Below are positions 42,365 to 51,832 of a DNA stretch of 64,000 nt, piece by piece (within the stretch, counting starts at the first letter, position 1; the number at the start of each line of letters is the position of its first letter). The notes beneath the pieces are model-generated. The model saw only the letters and a program-made list of their open reading frames with translations, did not search any database and was not told where the DNA came from. The translations under genes were made by a program, and so were the position numbers. The stretch spans positions 40,518 to 104,517 of the forward strand of contig CABYEA010000003.1 of the NCBI GenBank assembly GCA_902517895.1. The letters are read 5' to 3'. This stretch comes from an uncultured Bacteroidota bacterium (lineage in GTDB: Bacteria > Bacteroidota > Bacteroidia > Flavobacteriales > Flavobacteriaceae).

Positions 42365-43993
42365 TTATTCGTCTAAAAATGGATATCTGTAGTCTGTCGG
42401 AGTAACAAACGTCTCTTTTATCAGTCTAGGAGAAACCCATCTCAAGAGGTTAAGCATACTTCCAGCTTTATCGTTAGTTCCAGACCCCCTTGCACCACCA
42501 AATGGTTGTTTTCCAACAACAGCTCCTGTTGGTTTATCGTTTATATAAAAATTACCAGCTGAATGTTTTAGAGCTTTTGTTGCTTTCTCAACTATATATC
42601 TATCAGATGCTAAAATTGCGCCTGTCAGGGCGTATTCACTCGTTTTGTCTACCAGTTTAAGTGTTTCTTCAAATCTATCATCAGAATAAACATATATTGT
42701 CATGACGGGTCCAAAAATTTCCTCGCGCATAGTTACATAGTTAGGATCTTTAGTGAGAATTACAGTTGGTTCAATAAAATAACCCTTGGATTTATCATAA
42801 TTCCCGCCAATAATTACCTCTGCATCTTTACTGGAATAAGCATCTTTAATGTATTTTGATATCTTGTCAAATGATTTCTCGTCGATTACAGATGTGACAA
42901 AATTTTCAAAATTTTCGGGTGATCCCATTGAAATAGATTTTAAATCATCATCAAGATTCTTTTTGACTTCATCCCAAATTGACTCAGAAATATAACCCCT
43001 AGAAGCAGCACTACATTTTTGTCCTTGAAACTCAAAAGATCCTCTTGTTATAGCTGTTGAAACTTGCTTTGGATTTGCTGATTTATGTGCTAAAATGAAA
43101 TCTTTTCCACCGGTTTCACCAACAATTTTCGGATAAGTATTATAGTTAGAAATATTTTCGCCAATGGTTTTCCAAAAACTATTAAATACAGATGTTGACC
43201 CTGTAAAATGAAGTCCGCTAAATTCTTTTCTTGAGAGGGTCTTTTCAGTTATTAGAGCGGCATTACCATAGACTGCATTTATGACCCCGTCGGGTAAGCC
43301 AGCTTCTTTTAATACATCAATAATGATTTTTGCTGAATAAATTTGAGTACTGCTTGGTTTCCAAAGAACAACATTTCCTAGCATAGCCATACAAGTTGGT
43401 AAATTTCCAGCGATCGCTGTAAAATTAAAAGGGGTTACTGCGTAAACAAATCCTTCAAGAGGTCTATATTCAACTCTATTCCATGCATTATTATTGCTTT
43501 CTGGCTGGTTGCTGTAGATTTGTGAAACATATTCCACATTAAATCTTAAAAAATCGATCAACTCACAAGCTGAATCAATTTCTGCTTGATGGACTGTTTT
43601 TGATTGACCAATCATAGTTGCAGCGTTAATTTTTGATCTATATGGGCCGGCAATTAGTTCTGCTGCTTTGATAAATATTGCAGATCGATTTTCCCATGAC
43701 ATATTTTCCCACTTTTCTTTTGCTGCAAGAGCCGATTCAATTGCGTCATCAATGTGTTGCGGTTCAGCGGTATAATATTCACCAACAACCTTTTGATGGT
43801 TGTGTGGTGGTCTAATAGTTTTTTTATCATTGGATTTTACATCTTTTCCGTTGATGTACATTGGAATCTCAATTACAGAATTGATCATCCTATGATAAGT
43901 TTCTATTACATCATTTCTTTCAGAAGATCCTGAGCGATAAGACTTAACTATTTCGTTTTTAGCTTTTGGAACTTTAAAAAAACCTGTACTCAT
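42365..43993 (-). CDS. pruA: L-glutamate gamma-semialdehyde (1-pyrroline-5-carboxylate) dehydrogenase
   Basis: It oxidises glutamate semialdehyde to glutamate with NAD+, the second step of proline use. It has 542 residues, the usual length of the single-domain form. The aldehyde dehydrogenase motifs are present: YAVTPFNFTAIAGN, ETGGKDF with the general base, and the nucleophile in FQGQKCSAASR; PFGGARGSGTNDKAG and MLRW-type LLRWVSPR near the end are characteristic of PruA. No putA-like proline dehydrogenase is nearby in the window. It converges on the Omp28-like lipoprotein gene with 1 base between them. Confidence 0.95.
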   Translation of the reverse strand: MSTGFFKVPKAKNEIVKSYRSGSSERNDVIETYHRMINSVIEIPMYINGKDVKSNDKKTIRPPHNHQKVVGEYYTAEPQHIDDAIESALAAKEKWENMSWENRSAIFIKAAELIAGPYRSKINAATMIGQSKTVHQAEIDSACELIDFLRFNVEYVSQIYSNQPESNNNAWNRVEYRPLEGFVYAVTPFNFTAIAGNLPTCMAMLGNVVLWKPSSTQIYSAKIIIDVLKEAGLPDGVINAVYGNAALITEKTLSRKEFSGLHFTGSTSVFNSFWKTIGENISNYNTYPKIVGETGGKDFILAHKSANPKQVSTAITRGSFEFQGQKCSAASRGYISESIWDEVKKNLDDDLKSISMGSPENFENFVTSVIDEKSFDKISKYIKDAYSSKDAEVIIGGNYDKSKGYFIEPTVILTKDPNYVTMREEIFGPVMTIYVYSDDRFEETLKLVDKTSEYALTGAILASDRYIVEKATKALKHSAGNFYINDKPTGAVVGKQPFGGARGSGTNDKAGSMLNLLRWVSPRLIKETFVTPTDYRYPFLDE

Positions 43994-44040
43994 ATGCGTT
44001 ATTTTGGTCCGTGAAAATACAACTAATTTTTAACTTTTTT

Positions 44041-44427
44041 CTAATTAGTAGCAAATGGTGCACTTAATTTAAATGAAGGTATAATTACTTTAAACCTATT
44101 AGTGTTACTTAGGTTAATCATTCTGTAAAAACCGCTCATTGAGCCAAAAGGTGATGCTAACAAACATCCAGATTTGTATTTGTGTATTTCTCCAGGCTTT
44201 ATCACAGGTTTTTTACCTATTACACCCTCCCCATTTACAACTTTTTCGTCATTAAGTGAGTCTAATATTACCCAATATCTTGAGTTGAGCTGAACAATGT
44301 CTGAACTTTGGTTTTCAATGGAAATAGAATACTCAAATGCATAATGCAATTTGTTTTCCTTGTAATAGGTGCCTTGAAAAAAAGTTTCTACTGATATCTT
44401 AATTCCCTTAGTTATTTGTGTTACCAT
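44041..44427 (-). CDS. apaG: ApaG-family protein
   Basis: This is a small all-beta protein of 128 residues from the ATG at 44427 (MVTQITKGIKI). The same frame extends 22 codons upstream, but that extension overlaps the end of the plug-protein gene and is not conserved. Motifs are YAFEYSISIENQS, VQLNSRYWVILDS, VNGEGVIGKKPVIKPGE and SGFYRM. ApaG was linked to cobalt and magnesium handling, and the same fold occurs in F-box proteins; its function is still unclear. It follows the plug-protein gene. Confidence 0.9.
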   Translation of the reverse strand: MVTQITKGIKISVETFFQGTYYKENKLHYAFEYSISIENQSSDIVQLNSRYWVILDSLNDEKVVNGEGVIGKKPVIKPGEIHKYKSGCLLASPFGSMSGFYRMINLSNTNRFKVIIPSFKLSAPFATN

Positions 44428-44455
44428 AATTACAAATAAAATTAATGAATTTTTT

Positions 44456-45703
44456 TTAGTTTGTAATGTGTTGTGAAAGTCCTTTTCCGACACCTATGAC
44501 TCTGTCATATCTTTCCCCATAGTTTCGATAATATACAATAATATTATATTCATTTTCGGTTTCATCAAAATTCCCATCAATATTCCCACGAACAATTTTA
44601 TTATTACTATCCACTACAACATATTTATAATTATAGAAACCTTGTTTCAGTTTGAATATTGCTTCATATTGACTAGTTTTTGGGTTGAAAGACATAATAT
44701 GATTTTTAGAGATTTCGTGATTATTGAAATCACCGATAACATAAATATTGCTGCCCTTATCTAAAAAATTTGGCTTGTTTAAGTAAAAATGAATGTTTGC
44801 ATAATCCGCTTCAAATTCGGGATTTATGGAATTATTTACATCAAATAAAAATCCACCATTTATGTCTGGATTATATGAGTATTTCTTATTTTTTTTTGGA
44901 ATGTGCGTATAAAGAAAGTTACTATAAATATCATTTAGATCAAATCCCCTAATTTTAATATTGGTGTTGCGAATAAATTTATTTTCAAAATATAAATACT
45001 CATTTCCTCCCCAAAAACTCAATTCCTTGTCGTATTTATATATCAGTTTTTTACCTAAATTATATTGAGGTTTAATATCATCTATCATATAATTTAAGTC
45101 ATTGTTTTTGAAAACTTTTATTTTGACTGTTTGACTTGGATTATTGAATCGAATACCAATAGGGTTTACCTCAAAATTTACAACTTGTTTTTCATTAATA
45201 AATTCTATGACTCTTGATCTTTTAATTTCGGTTTGAACTGTGGCTAGGTTTTCAAAAATTATAAACTTTCTTCTAAATAACTCTTCCCCATATTCGTCGA
45301 GAATTTTAATAATGTAATTACCTGACTTTTTAAATCTTGTATTTGAATTTGGAAAACTTACACTGTAATGAGTATAAATTTGATAAGTGTTAAAACTACT
45401 TGAATAATTTTCGATTTTTACATCATCAAATCCTAGCAAATATTCAGATTTCAAAAGTTGTGATTTTTCCCAGTTAAAATCACAGTGTTCTAATTGATAA
45501 TATAAGTCGAACTCAAATCCTGAAAGAATATCAAATGACATTTTAAAACCCTCTCCAATGCTACCTATAAAAAGATTAGAGGCTATTTTATCATTTGGTT
45601 TTTGAAACGAAATAGACTTTACTAACTCAGGGCTTATTGATTGTGAAAATGCAATTTTTACAACCAAATAGAAGATACTTATTAGAATGAATCTTTTTTT
45701 CAT
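44456..45703 (-). CDS. Type IX secretion plug protein (DUF5103 family)
   Basis: This is a 415-residue protein from the ATG at 45703 (MKKRFILIS), with a signal peptide ending KIAFSQ. Beyond that ATG the frame continues to a TTG at 45757, which has no signal character. The mature part has SISFQKPNDKIASNLFIGSIGEGFKMSFD, YYQLEHCDFNW and YFYLNKPN-type IHFYLNKPNF, with a late CBM-like region (YVIGDFNN and GFYNYKYVVVD). These agree with the DUF5103 family, reported to plug the SprA translocon pore when idle. It is upstream of apaG and divergent from nqrA (107 bases between starts). Confidence 0.82.
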   Translation of the reverse strand: MKKRFILISIFYLVVKIAFSQSISPELVKSISFQKPNDKIASNLFIGSIGEGFKMSFDILSGFEFDLYYQLEHCDFNWEKSQLLKSEYLLGFDDVKIENYSSSFNTYQIYTHYSVSFPNSNTRFKKSGNYIIKILDEYGEELFRRKFIIFENLATVQTEIKRSRVIEFINEKQVVNFEVNPIGIRFNNPSQTVKIKVFKNNDLNYMIDDIKPQYNLGKKLIYKYDKELSFWGGNEYLYFENKFIRNTNIKIRGFDLNDIYSNFLYTHIPKKNKKYSYNPDINGGFLFDVNNSINPEFEADYANIHFYLNKPNFLDKGSNIYVIGDFNNHEISKNHIMSFNPKTSQYEAIFKLKQGFYNYKYVVVDSNNKIVRGNIDGNFDETENEYNIIVYYRNYGERYDRVIGVGKGLSQHITN

Positions 45704-45765
45704 TTTTGTTAAAAAAACATCATAAAAATAATTAAAAATTAATTGTAATATCTTCAATATTGGCT

Positions 45766-45773
45766 TATTTTTG
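45766..45773 (+). promoter_or_regulatory. Promoter of the nqrABCDEF operon
   Basis: TATTTTTG fits TAnnTTTG, and ATTG at 45742-45745 stands 20 bases upstream, near the normal -33 distance with one mismatch to TTTG. The transcript would begin near 45780, giving a leader of about 31 bases. It is the best-formed promoter in the window. Confidence 0.55.
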
Positions 45774-45810
45774 CAGCGAAATTAATTTAGAAAACTAACA
45801 GATCAAAATT

Positions 45811-47148
45811 ATGTCTGTAGACATTGTTGTAAGCAAGGGTTTAGATTTAAGATTAGTAGGTGCTCCTTCGCTTCAAATTGAAGAGGCAAAATTCTCAAAG
45901 GATTTTTCAATTTATCCCTCAGATTTCCATGGCATTTTTCCCAAATTACTTATTAAGGAAAATGATTCAATTAAAGCTGGTCAAGCTTTGTTTTTTGATA
46001 AAAATTCTGATAGAGTTAAATTTGTCTCACCCGTTTCCGGAAAAATAAAAGAAATTGTTAGAGGTGATAGAAGAAGAGTTTTAGAAATTAAAATAGAAGC
46101 TGATAAAGTAATTTCTTACAAAAAAATAGAAAAAATAAAATCTGAAGAACCAGCTCACATCATTGACTTTTTTCTTGAAAATGGATTATGGCCGTTTATT
46201 AAGCAACGTCCATATGACGTGATCGCTGACCCGAATTCAAATCCAAAACAAATTTTTATTTCTGGATTTGATTCATCACCATTAGCCGCAGATTTTGATT
46301 TTATAACCAAGGACGAAAAAGAAAGTATTTCAAAAGCAATATCAATTTTATCTAAGCTCTGCAATTGCCCTATTAACATTTCTCTTAGAAAAGAAAGCAA
46401 TAGTTTTTTAAGAGAACTGAATGATGTGATTATTCATAATGTTTCAGGCCCTCATCCATCAGGTAATTTAAGTACAATTATCAATAAGGTTTCCCCTATT
46501 AATAAAGGGGATATAATCTGGACTTTAAACCTACCGGATTTATCCATAATAGGTAAGGCATTATTGGAAGGAAAGTTTTCGGCTGAAAGAATAATTGCCT
46601 TAGCTGGATCTTCAGTATCAAATCCAAAATACATTAAAATATTAATTGGATCAAATATTTCTAGTTTTATTAAATTAAAAGAAAATAATGCCAGAATAAT
46701 TTCTGGGAATGTCCTTACTGGAGTAAAATTAGAATCCAGTGCTCATGTAAGATATTACAGTAATGAAATAACAGCTATTCCAGAGGGTAATGATTATGAT
46801 TTGTTTGGATGGGCTAAACCAATGTTTGATAAGTTTTCTGTTTCCAGAGCACTTACCTTTTCGTGGCTATTTCCTAACAAAAAATATGATTTAAATACAA
46901 ATACTAATGGTGAGCACAGGGCATTTGTTGTCACTGGGTCTTTTGAAGAAGTTTTTCCGCTAGACATATATCCTATGCAAATTTTAAAAGCATGTATGTA
47001 TAAGGATCTAGACGAAATGGAGGCCCTTGGAATGTATGAGGTTTCTCCCGAAGATTTTGCTCTCACTGAATTTATATGTGTTTCGAAACAACCTCATCAA
47101 GATATTATTAGAGAGGGACTAGATTTAATGAAAAAAGAAATAGGTTAA
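45811..47148 (+). CDS. nqrA: Na+-translocating NADH:quinone reductase subunit A
   Basis: This is the peripheral cytoplasmic subunit of the six-part Na+-NQR complex, involved in quinone binding. It has 445 residues. Family features are the start SKGLDLRLVGAPS, PSDFHGIFPKLLIKENDSI, the lipoyl-like loop VSPVSGKIKEIVRGDRR, NVLTGVKLE, and the C-terminal DIYPMQILKACMYKDLDEMEALG. It opens the operon nqrABCDEF-apbE, and nqrB starts 2 bases after its stop. Confidence 0.96.
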   Translation: MSVDIVVSKGLDLRLVGAPSLQIEEAKFSKDFSIYPSDFHGIFPKLLIKENDSIKAGQALFFDKNSDRVKFVSPVSGKIKEIVRGDRRRVLEIKIEADKVISYKKIEKIKSEEPAHIIDFFLENGLWPFIKQRPYDVIADPNSNPKQIFISGFDSSPLAADFDFITKDEKESISKAISILSKLCNCPINISLRKESNSFLRELNDVIIHNVSGPHPSGNLSTIINKVSPINKGDIIWTLNLPDLSIIGKALLEGKFSAERIIALAGSSVSNPKYIKILIGSNISSFIKLKENNARIISGNVLTGVKLESSAHVRYYSNEITAIPEGNDYDLFGWAKPMFDKFSVSRALTFSWLFPNKKYDLNTNTNGEHRAFVVTGSFEEVFPLDIYPMQILKACMYKDLDEMEALGMYEVSPEDFALTEFICVSKQPHQDIIREGLDLMKKEIG

Positions 47149-47150
47149 TT

Positions 47151-48362
47151 ATGTCAATAAAGTCAAAACTACATGATATAAAAGAAAGTTTTAAAGGTAA
47201 GACTATGGCCCCTGCTTTTAATGCATTCCATACTTTTCTTTTTACTCCTAATGATGTTACCTCATCTGGAACACACATAAAAGTTGCAGATGATTTAAAA
47301 AGAACAATGAATACAGTTATTATGTCATTGGTTCCTTGTCTCATTTTTGGAATATTTAATGCAGGATATCAACATAATTTTGCTATTGATGCTGCAAATG
47401 GTATTTCCACTCAGGCTTCACTATTTGTTAACTTTTTAACTTTTGACAATCTAATGATAGGTTCTATGAAAGTACTTCCGCTGGTGATTGTTTCCTATGC
47501 AGTTGGATTGACAGTTGAATTTATTTTTGCGGTTATCAAGGGCCATGAAGTGGAAGAGGGATATTTAGTAACTGGTATGCTTGTGCCTCTGATTATTCCT
47601 GTTGACTTACCTCTTTGGATGCTTGCTGTTTCAGTTATATTCGGAGTTGTAATTGGAAAAGAGGTTTTTGGAGGAACAGGAATGAATATTCTAAACCCTG
47701 CACTAACAATTCGAGCTTTCTTATTTTTTGCATATCCAACCTGGATGAGTGGAGATAAAGTTTGGGTTTATGATGCGGTAAACCGAGCTGGTTCACCTGA
47801 AGCTATTTCAGGTGAAACTATTCTAGGCAGCTATGCTCAAAATCAAGATATTATTTATTCAATGTCAGATATGTTTTTTGGATTTATTCCAGGATCAATC
47901 GGCGAAACCTCTAAACTACTTATAATATTTGGTGCCTTATTTTTAATATTTAGTAAAATTGGTAGTTGGAGAATTATTCTTAGTACTCTGATTGGGGCTC
48001 TTGTTATGGGTTTAATTTTTAATGGTGTTATTGAAGCAGGTATAATTACGGAATCAAGTAAATTTTACGGACTTATGAGTGTTCCTTTTTGGGAACATTT
48101 GCTAATAGGAAGTATTCTTTTTGGAGCTGTTTTTATGGCAACTGATCCTGTTACAGCCGCTCAAACTAATAAGGGTAAATGGATTTATGGTTTTTTAATT
48201 GGTTTTATATCAATTATGATTAGAGTATTTAATCCTGCTTATCCAGAAGGTGTTTTCCTTGCTATTTTATTAATGAATGTATTTGCTCCAACTATTGATC
48301 ATTTTGTTATTCAATCAAATGTAAAAATGAGGTTAAATAGATTAAAATTAAAAACAGCATAA
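47151..48362 (+). CDS. nqrB: Na+-translocating NADH:quinone reductase subunit B
   Basis: This is an integral membrane subunit of 403 residues with about ten hydrophobic segments; it carries covalent FMN and riboflavin and is part of the sodium path. Motifs are KTMAPAFNAFHTFLFTPN, GGTGMNILNPALTIRAFLFFAYP, MATDPVTAAQTNKGKWIYG and NPAYPEGVFLAILLMN. The flavinylation site expected near residue 223 is present as SGET (S220-T223). FMN attachment there needs the ApbE encoded at the end of the operon. Confidence 0.96.
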   Translation: MSIKSKLHDIKESFKGKTMAPAFNAFHTFLFTPNDVTSSGTHIKVADDLKRTMNTVIMSLVPCLIFGIFNAGYQHNFAIDAANGISTQASLFVNFLTFDNLMIGSMKVLPLVIVSYAVGLTVEFIFAVIKGHEVEEGYLVTGMLVPLIIPVDLPLWMLAVSVIFGVVIGKEVFGGTGMNILNPALTIRAFLFFAYPTWMSGDKVWVYDAVNRAGSPEAISGETILGSYAQNQDIIYSMSDMFFGFIPGSIGETSKLLIIFGALFLIFSKIGSWRIILSTLIGALVMGLIFNGVIEAGIITESSKFYGLMSVPFWEHLLIGSILFGAVFMATDPVTAAQTNKGKWIYGFLIGFISIMIRVFNPAYPEGVFLAILLMNVFAPTIDHFVIQSNVKMRLNRLKLKTA

Positions 48363-48364
48363 TT

Positions 48365-49117
48365 ATGGCGATTAATACTGAAAAAAATACATACACACTT
48401 TTATTTGCAGTTGGTCTGGTTGTTATTGTTGGGACTCTTCTAGCCGCTATTGATTCATCTTTGAAGGATAAAATCAGAATTAATAAGATTCTTGAAAAAC
48501 AACAAAATATTTTATATGCTATCGGGATTAATGAGAATGAAGGTAATAATGTAAGCTTTATTTCCGCAGAAAAAGCTGAAGAGGAATTTAACAAGTATAT
48601 AACAAAACAAATTTACATTCAAGGAGATGAGGTTATTGAAGATAACAAAGCTTATCTAATTGACGTAAAAAAGCAAAAAGCCCTAGCTAAAGATCCAAGT
48701 CATGAAAGGAAGCTTCCTTTGTTTATAGCACAGAAAGACGGAAGGAGCCTTTATGTAGCACCGATTCGAGGTAAGGGACTTTGGGATGCAATATGGGCAT
48801 ATGTTTCAGTTGATGAAAACATGGTTATCAGAGGCATTTATTTTGATCATAAAGCTGAAACTCCTGGACTTGGAGCTAATATCAAACAAAGGTTTTTTAT
48901 GGATGATTTTATTGGAGAATCCTTATTGGATTCTCAGGGAAATTTTAAAGGTGTAACTGTTTCTAAAACCAATCTTGACCCAAAGAATGAAGATAAATAT
49001 GATAATGAAGTGGATGCAATTGCTGGTTCAACAATTACAGGTGATGGAGTAACGGCTATGATCAGAAGTGACCTTAGTTTGTATCAACCATATTTTAATT
49101 CTTTAAATAACAACTAA
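48365..49117 (+). CDS. nqrC: Na+-translocating NADH:quinone reductase subunit C
   Basis: This subunit has 250 residues, with one N-terminal membrane segment (about 10-30, TLLFAVGLVVIVGTLLAAID) and a periplasmic FMN-binding domain. Signature parts are IRGKGLWDAIWAY, FDHKAETPGLGANI and DAIAGSTITGDGV. The threonine in this last motif (about T223) is the expected FMN attachment point. It is followed by nqrD after 1 base. Confidence 0.96.
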   Translation: MAINTEKNTYTLLFAVGLVVIVGTLLAAIDSSLKDKIRINKILEKQQNILYAIGINENEGNNVSFISAEKAEEEFNKYITKQIYIQGDEVIEDNKAYLIDVKKQKALAKDPSHERKLPLFIAQKDGRSLYVAPIRGKGLWDAIWAYVSVDENMVIRGIYFDHKAETPGLGANIKQRFFMDDFIGESLLDSQGNFKGVTVSKTNLDPKNEDKYDNEVDAIAGSTITGDGVTAMIRSDLSLYQPYFNSLNNN

Positions 49118-49118
49118 T

Positions 49119-49763
49119 ATGGGAATACTTTCAAAAAAAGATCGCCAATTAATAACAGATCCATTATCTGACAACAATCCAATTACTGTTCAGGTATTGG
49201 GTATTTGTTCTGCATTAGCTATTACTGCCGAACTTGAGGCGTCGGTAGTAATGTCAGTATCAGTATTATTTGTTATGGGAGTGGGTAATGTTGTTATTTC
49301 AATGATTAGAAATATAGTTCCTTCAAAAATTAGGATAATTGTTCAACTAACTGTTATTGCAACACTTGTAATTATAGTTGACTTAGTGCTAAAAGCTTAT
49401 GCCTATGAACTCAGCAAAACACTTTCAGTTTTTATAGGGCTGATAATTACAAATTGTATAATTATGGGGAGATTTGAAGCATTTGCTCTTGGAAACGGAT
49501 TGTGGAGATCATTTTTGGACGGGATTGGAAATGCATTTGGTTATGCAGTAATACTTATAATTGTTGGTTTCTTTAGAGAGTTACTAGGTTCAGGTACTTT
49601 ATGGGGTATTCCTATATTAGGAGATCCGATTGATAAGACATTTTTATACGCATTTGGTTATGAAAACAATGGATTTATGTTGCTTTCCCCCATGGCTTTA
49701 ATTGTAGTAGGAATTATAATTTGGGTCCAAAGAGCAAGAAGTAAACATTTAATTGAAGAATAG
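49119..49763 (+). CDS. nqrD: Na+-translocating NADH:quinone reductase subunit D
   Basis: This is an integral membrane subunit of 214 residues with six hydrophobic segments, related to RnfA/RnfE and to NqrE. Motifs are LITDPLSDNNPITVQVLGICSALAIT (first residues after a short basic start), FIGLIITNCIIMGRFEAFAL, FLDGIGNAFGYAVILI and FFRELLGSGTLWG. Paired Cys sites (C29 region and NC112 region) match those that bind a 2Fe-2S centre between NqrD and NqrE. Its stop codon directly abuts the nqrE start. Confidence 0.96.
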   Translation: MGILSKKDRQLITDPLSDNNPITVQVLGICSALAITAELEASVVMSVSVLFVMGVGNVVISMIRNIVPSKIRIIVQLTVIATLVIIVDLVLKAYAYELSKTLSVFIGLIITNCIIMGRFEAFALGNGLWRSFLDGIGNAFGYAVILIIVGFFRELLGSGTLWGIPILGDPIDKTFLYAFGYENNGFMLLSPMALIVVGIIIWVQRARSKHLIEE

Positions 49764-50492
49764 ATGGAACATATAGAATTATTTTTTAAGTCTGTTTTTA
49801 TTGATAATATGGTATTTGCAACATTTTTAGGAATGTGCTCTTATCTTGCTGTATCAAAAAAAGTTTCCACAGCAATTGGTCTTGGTGCAGCTGTCACTTT
49901 CGTTTTGGCAATTACAGTTCCATTAAATTGGCTACTTGATCAATATATTTTACAAGATGGTGCATTAGCATGGCTTCATGAAAGCTTAATCGATTATGAT
50001 TTGAGTTTTCTTTCTTTTATTATGTTTATTGCAACAATTGCAACAATGGTTCAGCTCGTCGAGATTATTGTGGAGAAATTTTCACCTTCTCTCTATAATT
50101 CACTTGGAATTTTCTTGCCATTAATAGCGGTAAACTGTGCTATTTTAGGTGGATCATTATTCATGCAGTCTAGGGAAATAGCTTCTATACAATTGGCTAC
50201 AACTTACGGAATAGGGTCTGGATTTGGGTTCTTTCTTGCGATTTTAGCAATTGCTGCAATTAGAGAAAAAATTAGATATTCCTCTGTTCCTGGACCTTTA
50301 AGAGGTTTGGGTATTACATTTATCATTACCGGTCTTATGGCTATAGGTTTTATGAGTTTTGGCGGAATGTTAACTGGAGGTGATGAAGCACCTAAAGAAA
50401 TTTTAGTTCAAAATGATGAATCTGAAAAAGTCAGTGTGAAAGAAGATGAACAGGAAGAAATAGTGTATGAAATTAATAATGATATAAATTAG
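49764..50492 (+). CDS. nqrE: Na+-translocating NADH:quinone reductase subunit E with acidic tail
   Basis: This is an integral membrane subunit related to NqrD, with a core of about 200 residues (FKSVFIDNMVFATFLGMCSY, FLPLIAVNCAILGGSLFM, AIREKIRYSSVPGPLRGLG). The cysteines in GMCSY and VNCAI fit the 2Fe-2S site shared with NqrD. The total length is 242 residues, roughly 40 more than in proteobacteria, because of a charged C-terminal tail rich in Glu and Asp (after FGGMLTGGDEAP). The role of the tail is unknown. It is followed by nqrF after 3 bases. Confidence 0.95.
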   Translation: MEHIELFFKSVFIDNMVFATFLGMCSYLAVSKKVSTAIGLGAAVTFVLAITVPLNWLLDQYILQDGALAWLHESLIDYDLSFLSFIMFIATIATMVQLVEIIVEKFSPSLYNSLGIFLPLIAVNCAILGGSLFMQSREIASIQLATTYGIGSGFGFFLAILAIAAIREKIRYSSVPGPLRGLGITFIITGLMAIGFMSFGGMLTGGDEAPKEILVQNDESEKVSVKEDEQEEIVYEINNDIN

Positions 50493-50495
50493 AAA

Positions 50496-51803
50496 ATGTT
50501 TTTAGCCACATCTATCATGCAGTCAATTTTATTAGTAGTTGGAATTCTACTAGTTGTTTCACTACTGTTAATTCTACTTTTACTTTTTGTAAAAGAAAAA
50601 TTATCTCCATCTGGACCTGTCAAAATCAAAATTAACGGAGAAAAAGAAATTGAAGTTGCATCAGGTGATTCTTTATTGACAACTCTAAGCGCCCAAAAGA
50701 TATTTCTTCCATCAGCATGTGGAGGAGGAGGAACTTGTATTCAATGTGAGTGCCATATAAAGTCTGGTGGAGGTGAGGCACTACCGACTGAAACTCCTCA
50801 TTTTACAAGAAAAGAATTACAATCTGGAGTAAGACTAGCATGTCAAGTAAAGGTCAAACAAGATATGGATATTACAATACCTGAGGAAGTATTTGGAATT
50901 AAAAAATGGGAAGCAACTGTTGTAAGTAATTATAATGTTGCATCCTTTATAAAAGAATTTGTTGTTAGAATACCAGAAGACATGGATTATAAAGCTGGTG
51001 GATATATTCAAATTGATATTCCGGAATCGGAGATAAAATTCAGTAATATGGATATAACTGCTCATCCAGAAGAGCATGATTCACCAGACAAATTTAAATC
51101 TGAATGGGATAACTTTAAGATATGGCCTCTTGTCATGAAAAATGGCGAAACTGTTGAAAGAGCATATTCAATGGCGTCTTTTCCTGCTGAGGGAAGAGAT
51201 ATCATGTTAAATGTAAGAATTGCTACACCACCGTTTGATCGAAAAGCAAATGATTGGATGGATGTTAATCCTGGGATAGCATCATCTTATATATTTTCTA
51301 GAAAACCAGGAGATAAAGTTACAATCTCTGGGCCATATGGGGAGTTCTTTATTAATGAATCAGATTCTGAAATGCTATATGTTGGAGGTGGGGCTGGTAT
51401 GGCTCCTATGAGGTCTCATTTATATCATTTGTTTAGAACATTACAGACCGGGAGAAAAATTACTTTTTGGTATGGAGGTAGATCAAGAAAAGAGCTATTT
51501 TATTTAGATCACTTTTACAAACTTGAAAAAGATTTTCCAAACTTTAAATTCTATGTAGCGCTTTCAGATCCAGTTAAAGAAGATAATTGGAAAGTAAAAA
51601 AAGATCTTGATTCTGAAGGTGACGGATTTATTGGTTTTATTCACAATTGTGTAATAGATCACTACTTAAATGATCATGAATCTCCAGAGGATATTGAGTT
51701 ATATTTCTGTGGCCCCCCTCTTATGAATCAAGCGGTTCAAAAAATGGGAGAAGATTTTGGTATTCCAGATGAAAATATTCGCTTTGACGATTTCGGAGGT
51801 TAA
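50496..51803 (+). CDS. nqrF: Na+-translocating NADH:quinone reductase subunit F
   Basis: This is the NADH-oxidising subunit, 435 residues. An N-terminal membrane anchor covers about 8-32. The 2Fe-2S ferredoxin domain has cysteines 75, 81, 84 and 116 (ACGGGGTCIQCEC and LACQVKV). The FAD domain includes ERAYSMASFP, and the NADH domain has YVGGGAGMAPMRSH and ending LYFCGPPLMNQAV. The C terminus FDDFGG is standard. Electrons flow from NADH through FAD and the iron-sulphur centre to NqrC/B. apbE follows after 29 bases. Confidence 0.97.
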   Translation: MFLATSIMQSILLVVGILLVVSLLLILLLLFVKEKLSPSGPVKIKINGEKEIEVASGDSLLTTLSAQKIFLPSACGGGGTCIQCECHIKSGGGEALPTETPHFTRKELQSGVRLACQVKVKQDMDITIPEEVFGIKKWEATVVSNYNVASFIKEFVVRIPEDMDYKAGGYIQIDIPESEIKFSNMDITAHPEEHDSPDKFKSEWDNFKIWPLVMKNGETVERAYSMASFPAEGRDIMLNVRIATPPFDRKANDWMDVNPGIASSYIFSRKPGDKVTISGPYGEFFINESDSEMLYVGGGAGMAPMRSHLYHLFRTLQTGRKITFWYGGRSRKELFYLDHFYKLEKDFPNFKFYVALSDPVKEDNWKVKKDLDSEGDGFIGFIHNCVIDHYLNDHESPEDIELYFCGPPLMNQAVQKMGEDFGIPDENIRFDDFGG

Positions 51804-51832
51804 ACTTTAAATTATCTAACTTTATTCCTCCT

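Noticed and set aside
44428..44493. Longer apaG start
   Set aside because: The extension overlaps the end of the plug-protein gene and does not resemble ApaG N termini.
45704..45757. Longer start for the plug protein from a TTG
   Set aside because: It would bury the clear signal peptide that starts at the ATG of 45703.
51795..51831. GGAGG/CCTCC inverted pair between nqrF and apbE as a regulatory hairpin
   Set aside because: The loop of 27 bases is long and no T-run follows; it may be chance, and ribosome-binding sites of this type are not used in this group.
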